Source: an uncultured Atopobiaceae bacterium (lineage in GTDB: Bacteria; Actinomycetota; Coriobacteriia; Coriobacteriales; Atopobiaceae). Taken from it: 39,342 nucleotides of DNA. The stretch's first letter is position 1; each line of letters opens with the position of its first letter. The stretch covers positions 1-39,342 of the forward strand of contig CANQNP010000010.1 of assembly GCA_947625235.1 (NCBI GenBank), given 5' to 3'. Below, one piece after another: positions 1 through 5,855 of the stretch. The notes under the pieces are model-generated. The model ran no database searches, was not told where the DNA came from, and worked only from the letters and a program-made list of their open reading frames with translations. Made by a program: the position numbers and the translations under genes.

Positions 1-75
1 GAACTCAACAGCGGCTCGAGTGTCGACGCCTGCGACGACGCGCTCTGGAGCCACGGCCTGCCGACGCTGGCGTAA
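1..75 (+). CDS. XRE-like HTH regulator, 3' end only (cut by window start)
   Basis: The first 75 bases encode the last 24 residues of a protein, ending SHGLPTLA and a TAA stop. They are nearly identical to the end of the complete gene at 17140-17598, so this is the 3' end of a paralogous XRE-like regulator whose body lies upstream of the window. Whether that copy is intact cannot be seen. It sits just ahead of the lipoprotein gene at 260, as the paralogue sits ahead of the lipoprotein remnant at 17784. Confidence 0.75.
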   Translation, partial: ELNSGSSVDACDDALWSHGLPTLA

Positions 76-186
76 GTTGACGGGCGATGCGGCCCGGTTC
101 ATTCGCGCTGCCGCGGAGAACCATCCAGTTCAATGTGCAAATGAGTGAGCAGCTCGTGCAAGGGATTCGCAGACGGTTTTGGGTTG

Positions 187-201
187 TGAGCCACCAGCTA
201 A
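187..201. promoter_or_regulatory. Candidate operator palindrome upstream of lipoprotein 1
   Basis: TGAGCC-ACC-AGCTAA is a degenerate version of the 6-3-6 palindrome that is perfect at 8470-8484. It lies about 60 bp upstream of the lipoprotein start and is repeated at 17711-17725. The role as an operator is inferred from recurrence only. Confidence 0.4.
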
Positions 202-259
202 TGAAATGGGGATTGCCTGCTACTTGGTTGACGTTGTTTCCCTAGGAGAAAGGTGTCCC

Positions 260-1162
260 ATGAAGAGATCCGGTGTTTTGGCAAGCGCTCTCTGTGCAGG
301 TTTCCTCGCACTCGCACTCTGCGCGTGCGGACAGAGTGCGCAATCTGTGAGCGACAGCCAAACGTATGCGGACGAGGAAGAGGAGTACGTCGAAGACGTT
401 GAGGAGGAGCCGGTAGAGGAGCCGGAGGAAGAGCCGGAAGAGGAGAACAGTTCGTCGTCCCAGAGTGTCTCCGTCAAAACCTCTACCGATAAATACACGC
501 AGTACGTGAGGAACTACGTGGGACAGAACGCCGCTACGTTTGGCTACTCATCGCTCGGTGGCGATCGCCGAGATCGCTATGGCGGAGGGAACATCCCGCT
601 CGTCTTCGTCACCGAGGACGGCGAGTACTTCGACTTCACGGACGAGGAAGCCCTCAAGGATTACGTGGTCTATGCCCAGAATGAGGCACCCAACACCGAG
701 TTTAAGATGGGCTTCCAGACCGATTCGGATGGCGAGGAATACGATAACCTCACGAGCTGGGTGGGCCTTGACGAGATCGTCCTGAATGTGAAGAAGGTGG
801 GTGCGCCAGACGGGAGCGCCAAGGCGAACACCGCCATCACCCCGGGAGACAAGTACAACCGCTACGTGGGGGACTACGTGGGCCGAAACCTCGCGTCATT
901 TGGCTACACCTCGCTTGCGGGAGACAGGCGCGTCTATGTGGGCGGAGGAAACATCTTGCTCAACATCACCGCGGAAGACGGGAGCTGGGTTGATCCGAAT
1001 GATGAGGAGGCGCTGCAGGATTACGTGGTCACCGGGCAGAGCGTGAGCCCCAACACGCCGGTAACCGTCACTTTCGACACCGATAGCCAGGGCAAGGAGT
1101 ACGACTCCCTCGGCCAAACGAGCATCGAATCCATCAACCTCACGGTCCGCAGTGTGGGCTAG
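260..1162 (+). CDS. Lipoprotein with two tandem ~105-residue domains
   Basis: This is a 300-residue predicted lipoprotein. A basic-hydrophobic signal peptide ends in a lipobox, LCAC, with C23 as the likely lipidated cysteine. An acidic linker follows (about residues 35-65, almost all E, D, P and V) and then a Ser run. The remainder is two copies of a ~105-residue domain, each opening DKY-x-x-YV and containing FGY-x-SL-x-GDRR, a GGGNI strand, an acidic DEEAL-x-DYVV segment and a hydrophobic end before VG. The second lipoprotein at 10223 carries the same pair. I do not recognise the domain. The start was chosen because AGGAGAAAGG precedes this ATG; an upstream in-frame start at 179 lacks signal-peptide logic. 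The first bases are shared with the long direct repeat. Confidence 0.85.
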   Translation: MKRSGVLASALCAGFLALALCACGQSAQSVSDSQTYADEEEEYVEDVEEEPVEEPEEEPEEENSSSSQSVSVKTSTDKYTQYVRNYVGQNAATFGYSSLGGDRRDRYGGGNIPLVFVTEDGEYFDFTDEEALKDYVVYAQNEAPNTEFKMGFQTDSDGEEYDNLTSWVGLDEIVLNVKKVGAPDGSAKANTAITPGDKYNRYVGDYVGRNLASFGYTSLAGDRRVYVGGGNILLNITAEDGSWVDPNDEEALQDYVVTGQSVSPNTPVTVTFDTDSQGKEYDSLGQTSIESINLTVRSVG

Positions 1163-1177
1163 GCACGAAAGACGAAT

Positions 1178-1223
1178 AGGGGAGCTTCGGCACACCTTGG
1201 TTGGGGTGTACCGAAACTCTCCT
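1178..1223. terminator. Long imperfect hairpin after lipoprotein 1
   Basis: A 19-base arm (1178-1196) and its near-complement (1205-1223) flank an 8-base loop, with three mismatched positions. It starts 15 bp after the lipoprotein stop codon. It has no T-tract, so it may be a 3' stabiliser or a Rho-type end rather than a classic intrinsic terminator. Confidence 0.5.
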
Positions 1224-1242
1224 CGTGTTCGCATTGTCTATT

Positions 1243-1346
1243 GGATGGCGAAGAAATGTGGTTATCACACGGGATCCAATTGCGGCTCCAGCTTTGGCGC
1301 CTGTGGTGATGCATTGTGGAGCCATGATCAGCGGACGCTGAGATAA
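1243..1346 (+). pseudogene. Frameshifted C-terminal fragment of an XRE-like HTH gene
   Basis: Two reading frames together match the end of the HTH gene at 17140-17598. One frame gives RRNVVITRDP, like RRDVVIAWEL in the intact gene. After a shift near 1278 another gives GDALWSHDQRTL, like DDALWSHGLPTL. No N-terminal part is present. This is a relic of an additional member of the same family, more diverged than the copy at 1-75. The remnant's stop codon lies inside the stem of the terminator at 1345. Confidence 0.65.
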
Positions 1347-1373
1347 GGCCCGGGATCTAAGACCCCGGGCCTT
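1345..1373. terminator. Bidirectional GC-rich terminator hairpin
   Basis: AAGGCCCGGG and CCCGGGCCTT form a perfect 10-bp stem around a 9-base loop. The A/T ends of the arms give short U runs in both directions. It lies 24 bp beyond the end of the minus-strand immunity gene (1398) and after the plus-strand HTH fragment, so it can end transcription from both sides. Confidence 0.8.
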
Positions 1374-1397
1374 CTACGTTGAACTCTGGTAATTTTC

Positions 1398-1775
1398 CTA
1401 GAGGACGATTTGTTGTGACGCAACTTCTTCAAGACGCTCGTCGACGAAACGCACCGCAATTCCCTCTTCGGGATCAAAACGATACTCGCAAAGGAGATAG
1501 ACGTCGTGATGATCCTTGTCTCGTCCTATGAATAGTTGAGTTGGCAGCACATAATTCAAGATGTCATTCTCGCGAATGAACTTGGCATCGCTTGGGCTTT
1601 CTTGTAAACAATACGTGCGAACATCAGTCTTCGAATTGTTTACCGCGTTCCAAGAATCAAGAATGGAGTGAAGCGCATCCTCTTGGATGGGGAGGACATC
1701 CTCGCCCTCGAATGCATCGAAAACAATTTCGAGTTTCAGCTCACGGCCCCAAAGTGGTTTTTCAACAAAGCTCAT
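1398..1775 (-). CDS. DUF6985-like immunity protein for the adjacent nuclease
   Basis: This 125-residue cytosolic protein has no signal peptide or membrane segment. It has an N-terminal strand pattern FVEKPLWGRELKLEI, and the C-terminal EYRFDPEEGIAVRF followed by QQIVL resembles the end of DUF6985 proteins, which often accompany polymorphic toxins. Assignment is from recognition, not a search. Its ATG overlaps the toxin stop codon as ATGA, with GGAGGA just upstream inside the toxin gene, so translation is coupled. It is the last gene of the minus-strand operon that starts at 8393. Base composition is much lower in GC than the flanks (for example 27 G/C of 60 at 1561-1620), which suggests recent acquisition. 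The likely role is to bind and block the nuclease at 1772-2371. Confidence 0.72.
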   Translation of the reverse strand: MSFVEKPLWGRELKLEIVFDAFEGEDVLPIQEDALHSILDSWNAVNNSKTDVRTYCLQESPSDAKFIRENDILNYVLPTQLFIGRDKDHHDVYLLCEYRFDPEEGIAVRFVDERLEEVASQQIVL

Positions 1776-2371
1776 GATTGTCCTCCAAAGGGATCGTAGC
1801 CGTTAGCGCACTGGGTTTCTTTGATGCCACCACAATGTTTGAAGTACTCATGTATGCATGCTGGTACGAGTTGAACAGTGTGTCGATCCTGGCATTCGTG
1901 GAAGTCGAGATTGTTATCCTTTTTGTATTGTTCTATATCTCTCCACGTCCAATCATCTTTACCACCGTGCTTTTCGCGATTCCAGACTTCTGCCATCGCC
2001 TTATAGCCGGGAATCCTGTTTTTCCATCCCTTTTCTGACATAGTGTCTATTTGGGCGGTGCACACAGACACCTTGCTGAAGTCGGGGTATGCGTCTTTGT
2101 AAGGTATGCTGTCAACGCCATATCGCGAAAGCGCATCGGCCACTTCCTTACCCCTGTCGGTCGTCACATCTGGGCGACAAGGCGATTCAACCTCTGGGCC
2201 CACCCAAATGCCAGGCGTTTTAATCGCTTGGAGATATCTCTCTACGTAGGGAGTCGCAAAGCGATCCTTCACTTCGCTTGGGTCGAATCCAAGTACCTCT
2301 TTCGAGAACTTGGAGGCGAAGTCACCGATCTTGTTCTTGACGTCGTTGAAGCCACTCTTGTGCAGATCCAT
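1772..2371 (-). CDS. HNH/EndoVII-type nuclease toxin
   Basis: This 199-residue protein has a C-terminal nuclease signature. DFHECQDRHTVQLVP (from about residue 156) is followed by IHEYFKHCGG, giving H158, D162, H174 and H179 in the spacing seen in HNH/EndoVII-fold toxin domains (LHH/GHH/WHH-like). The N-terminal ~95 residues match nothing I recognise and contain no signal peptide, LXG, WXG or RHS repeat. I chose the ATG one base after the upstream ATPase stop because AGGAGGA lies 10 bases before it. A longer start at 2419 would add 16 residues and overlap the ATPase gene by 47 bases. It is followed directly by a coupled immunity gene. It probably cuts DNA or RNA in target cells or in the host under attack; the target is unknown. 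Confidence 0.8.
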   Translation of the reverse strand: MDLHKSGFNDVKNKIGDFASKFSKEVLGFDPSEVKDRFATPYVERYLQAIKTPGIWVGPEVESPCRPDVTTDRGKEVADALSRYGVDSIPYKDAYPDFSKVSVCTAQIDTMSEKGWKNRIPGYKAMAEVWNREKHGGKDDWTWRDIEQYKKDNNLDFHECQDRHTVQLVPACIHEYFKHCGGIKETQCANGYDPFGGQS

Positions 2372-2372
2372 G

Positions 2373-5300
2373 CTAGGCAAGTCCTCCTCGCTCTCTCCAA
2401 TCCTTGAAGACTTCGACATCTTGCAGATCCATGCAGAGGTATTCGGTGATGATGGATTGGATGATCACCCGCTCCACTCGATCGATGAGTTCGGTGGCGA
2501 ACATTGAACGAAGTTCTTCCTTCGCCGAGTCCGTCATATCTCTCGTTTCGGATTTGTGCGCGTGGGCCCAAACTACTTGCTCGCGTACATTCGGGAAGAG
2601 GCCCCGCATCAAAGGACCGGTCTCGAATAGGTTGAGTTTCGGGTGCTTCCGAGATACGTACGAAAGCAACTGCGCCCTCAGCGACGCGTTGAGGTTGAGC
2701 TCGCGCATGGCAAGCCCGAGTTCCCTCAGCTCCGTCTCCTCGGCTTTCTGGTTCAATGCGATGAGGTCGGCGATGCGCAATCTCGTCTCATTCATGCGCG
2801 CGAGCTGCCCATCATCGAGATCTTGCACCTTTGGCTTTTCGTAGCGATAGGGAACCTCCGGGAGGTCGGCATGATCAATCTTGCAAAGCACCGCCTCGAT
2901 CCAATTGTTCTGATAGACCGCGGCGACGCCCCGCGGCAGTTTGGCGAGCTCTCGGATCTGGTCATCGTTGAGGCTCGCTGCATAGCCCACGAGCTTCCGG
3001 TCTTCGAAATCGGGAAGTCGCATGATGATCTTCGTATTCGTGTTTCGGATGACCGACAGGTCCAAGAGGCCTGGCGCCTGGTCGGCGATGATGAAGCCCT
3101 CGCCGTAGGTGCGCATCTCGGCAATGGCGTTTGAGAGCATCTCCACGCTTTTGCCGATGAGGTTGCCGCCGTCAACGGGCTGCTCCGTCGAGGTGCGCTT
3201 GAGGAGGTTGTGGGCCTCTTCCAGAACCGTCAGATGGCGCAATGGAAGATTCGAGCCTTCGCTCGTGGCCATGCGATGCTCTTGGAGCTTCAGGACCATG
3301 AGACCCATGAGGAGCGACTTCGTCTCGCTCGAGCCGACGCGACTCAAATCCACGATGACGTTGTGGTCGAAGAGCTCCTCTTCGCTGAGCTCGTCCTCGG
3401 TGAACACCAGCTTGTTGATGCCATTGCTCAGCGATGCGACGCGCGTGATGAGCGATCCCTTGTAGGCACCCTTGTTCTCTTCATCGTATTCGCTGGATTC
3501 GATGATGGTCCGTATGTTGCGCTCAACATCGCGGAAGTTCGGATAGAGGTCTCTTCCGAAGGGATTCGCGGAAGTGGTGAGATTCCAGCCGCAATCCTCG
3601 TATGACTTCTGGATCGCATCCTTGAGGACGGCGGGCATGGCCGCATACATGGGCCAGCAAACGTTGAAGATCTCGACGAGGCGATCGAGATGTTCGAGGA
3701 TGTGGATGCCAGCGGGGAAGCTGAAGGGATTGACGCGGAGTAACGGCGTGAGATCGGGATTCGTGCCATAGACGCTCACATCGGGATCACTCCCGAAGAG
3801 ATCCTTGTACTCGCCCTTGGCGGGCTCGACGACAAGGAACTTTATGCCCTTGCTTCGTGCCCTCTCGAGTATGAGCGCGGTCGTATTGGTCTTGCCTGCG
3901 CCCGTGCTGCCCGTGATGAAGGTGTGGGACGCAAGTGATGGGAGCGAGAGGTCGACCGAGGTCGGCTCCACGTGGTGCATGTGATAGATGTTTCCGAGCG
4001 AGATGGTCTCGTATCGCGTCAAGTCGTCGTCGAGGACGGACACGTTTCGAGCGAATTCGGCGCATTCGAACACGGGCAAGCCAGCCACTGATTTCTTCGG
4101 GAAGTTCAATGAGTAGGCGAGCTCCTTGCCAGAAAGGCTCGTGGTTGCGGATACGATCTGAGGATAGACGTAATACGAAGAATCCCCCTGAACCACCGAT
4201 GGATTGAGACCAAACAAGGGATGTCTCAGATCGCGCAAGTAAGAGCAGATGTGCTGGGCGACCTCAGCTTCCTCTCCCACATTCCCTCGCCAGAGATTGA
4301 TCGCCGATTCCGAGAGGAAAGATTCTTCGCCTTGGGTGAGCGCAAGATAGCTATGGGCCACGTTATTCGCCACATTCGAATCCTCGCTCACCACATAAGC
4401 GGCGAAGTCCCACATGCCTAAAGCCAAGCTTGTGTCGATGCGCTTCATTTGCTCTTCGAGCTGCTCGAGAGCGTGCTTCACCGTGTAGTTCTTGAAGGAC
4501 TGATTGAATTGCTCGCCCTTGCCAACCGTGGTCATGACGCTCGAAGAACGGGCGAAGTTGAGGCCGAAGTTTGCCCCCATACTCTGGGAGCTTGAAACGC
4601 TTGACGTGGTGGTGAGCGTGCGGCTCAACGCTCTTGAGAGGGTCTTTCCGAGGGTTTTGCTGAGCGTGTTTGAGATCGTGGCGGTCTGGCTCGTGGTCGT
4701 GGACGTGCCACTCCCCGTTGAATGTGATCCGCCAGCGTTGCCGCCGAGAGAAAACGGAAGAAGATCGCTTGTTCCGAACGAAACGCCCCCATACGCCGAG
4801 TCATTCTGGGATTTGCTCGTGCCCTCGGAGTGCCCACGGCTATCGCTTCTACCCCAGCTGGTGCTTTCTGATTCGTTCTCAGATGTGCTATCGCTGGTCC
4901 CCGCCGAATCGGAGATCCCGGTGCTCTGACCGACTTGAGAGCCTATGCTCACACCAAGGTTTACCCCGGCAGTTGCCTGGGAGGAGCGGGCGTTGTTCTC
5001 GTTGTAGGTGTAGCTTGTTTGCCACTCTGCCATCGGTGCAAGCGCAGAGTAGATCTCGCCAAGATGGGTTTGCCGCTCGCGGGCATCATCCACAGGGGTA
5101 GCGAGGAGGATGAGCGTGTACTCTTCTTCCGGACGATTGGGTACGACGCCATCAAGCAGCTTGTCGATGGTCTGGCTTACGAACTTCTCCGACTTCTCGG
5201 TGGGAAGGTTCGAGACCGCCGCGACGGAGTAGGGCGTCCAGCGATCCACGCAGGGTATGCGGCCTTCGCCGATTTCCCTCTCCCATTCGGAGCCGGGGAA

Positions 5301-5822
5301 ATTGCCACGAAGGGCTTCAAGGAGCCGCTGCATGTAGTTGTTCACATCGACGTTGTCGCTGGAGTTCTCCACGTCGGTGACGGCGAGATAGACATCCGTC
5401 GCAACCATCGACCGATGGAATACCAATGCGATGTTGCACTGCGCATCCGAAAGTACCTCGTAGACATTGACGAGCTTATCGAGCGCGTTTTCGTCTTTGG
5501 TCGAGACCCATCTCGTGAGGTGGATGAACCGGACGTTGTGGATTCGGTCAAACGATCCATCGTATTCTGCGTCCTCGTCTACCGGTAAATAGAGCTCATG
5601 GATCTGCGGGAGATAGGCGTTGAAGATCTCGACGGCGCTTGCACCCAGATAGCGCGCCGTCGTCTCTATCGCCTCGGGATCGTCCTTCGAGGGCATTTGC
5701 GATAGATATCTGTTCCGATCCTCTGCGACCTCGTCTAGCTGGGATGGGCTGAGCGCAGATGCCGCCGCGATGCCGTTGATGACCGTATCGCTGGCCTTCT
5801 TCAGTGCCTTTCGAATGCCCAC
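2373..5822 (-). CDS. Large HerA-type (DUF87-like) ATPase with Ser-rich insert
   Basis: This is a 1149-residue protein with a GTG start and AGGAAGGG upstream. Residues 1-275 form an alpha/beta N-terminal region. Residues about 278-435 are extremely rich in Ser, Thr and Gly. The HerA/VirB4-like motor follows: Walker A GSTGAGKT (638-645), a VVEPAKGEYK strand-loop (664-673), VIVDLSRVGSSETK (822-835), Walker B with TVLEEAHNLL (865-874), and a sensor region GFIIADQAPGLLD (909-921). The C-terminal ~150 residues are helical. No membrane segment is apparent. HerA-family motors are hexameric and move DNA or protein chains. The gene is second in the operon, 33 bases after the dynamin-like gene and one base before the toxin start, so it is likely functionally tied to both. 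A DNA-processing defence role is the alternative to toxin handling. Confidence 0.85.
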   Translation of the reverse strand: MGIRKALKKASDTVINGIAAASALSPSQLDEVAEDRNRYLSQMPSKDDPEAIETTARYLGASAVEIFNAYLPQIHELYLPVDEDAEYDGSFDRIHNVRFIHLTRWVSTKDENALDKLVNVYEVLSDAQCNIALVFHRSMVATDVYLAVTDVENSSDNVDVNNYMQRLLEALRGNFPGSEWEREIGEGRIPCVDRWTPYSVAAVSNLPTEKSEKFVSQTIDKLLDGVVPNRPEEEYTLILLATPVDDARERQTHLGEIYSALAPMAEWQTSYTYNENNARSSQATAGVNLGVSIGSQVGQSTGISDSAGTSDSTSENESESTSWGRSDSRGHSEGTSKSQNDSAYGGVSFGTSDLLPFSLGGNAGGSHSTGSGTSTTTSQTATISNTLSKTLGKTLSRALSRTLTTTSSVSSSQSMGANFGLNFARSSSVMTTVGKGEQFNQSFKNYTVKHALEQLEEQMKRIDTSLALGMWDFAAYVVSEDSNVANNVAHSYLALTQGEESFLSESAINLWRGNVGEEAEVAQHICSYLRDLRHPLFGLNPSVVQGDSSYYVYPQIVSATTSLSGKELAYSLNFPKKSVAGLPVFECAEFARNVSVLDDDLTRYETISLGNIYHMHHVEPTSVDLSLPSLASHTFITGSTGAGKTNTTALILERARSKGIKFLVVEPAKGEYKDLFGSDPDVSVYGTNPDLTPLLRVNPFSFPAGIHILEHLDRLVEIFNVCWPMYAAMPAVLKDAIQKSYEDCGWNLTTSANPFGRDLYPNFRDVERNIRTIIESSEYDEENKGAYKGSLITRVASLSNGINKLVFTEDELSEEELFDHNVIVDLSRVGSSETKSLLMGLMVLKLQEHRMATSEGSNLPLRHLTVLEEAHNLLKRTSTEQPVDGGNLIGKSVEMLSNAIAEMRTYGEGFIIADQAPGLLDLSVIRNTNTKIIMRLPDFEDRKLVGYAASLNDDQIRELAKLPRGVAAVYQNNWIEAVLCKIDHADLPEVPYRYEKPKVQDLDDGQLARMNETRLRIADLIALNQKAEETELRELGLAMRELNLNASLRAQLLSYVSRKHPKLNLFETGPLMRGLFPNVREQVVWAHAHKSETRDMTDSAKEELRSMFATELIDRVERVIIQSIITEYLCMDLQDVEVFKDWRERGGLA

Positions 5823-5855
5823 AGTGAACCCTTCCTCTCCGTGCTCAATGCGGCT

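Larger units (their letters stand above)
1..268 (+). repeat. Long direct repeat, copy A
   Basis: Positions 1-268 match 17524-17792 with a few substitutions and one single-base indel. The repeat covers the HTH gene 3' end, the intergenic region, the ribosome binding site and the first three codons of the lipoprotein gene. It probably extends beyond the window start. After it, copy A continues into an intact lipoprotein gene and copy B into pseudogene debris. Confidence 0.95.
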
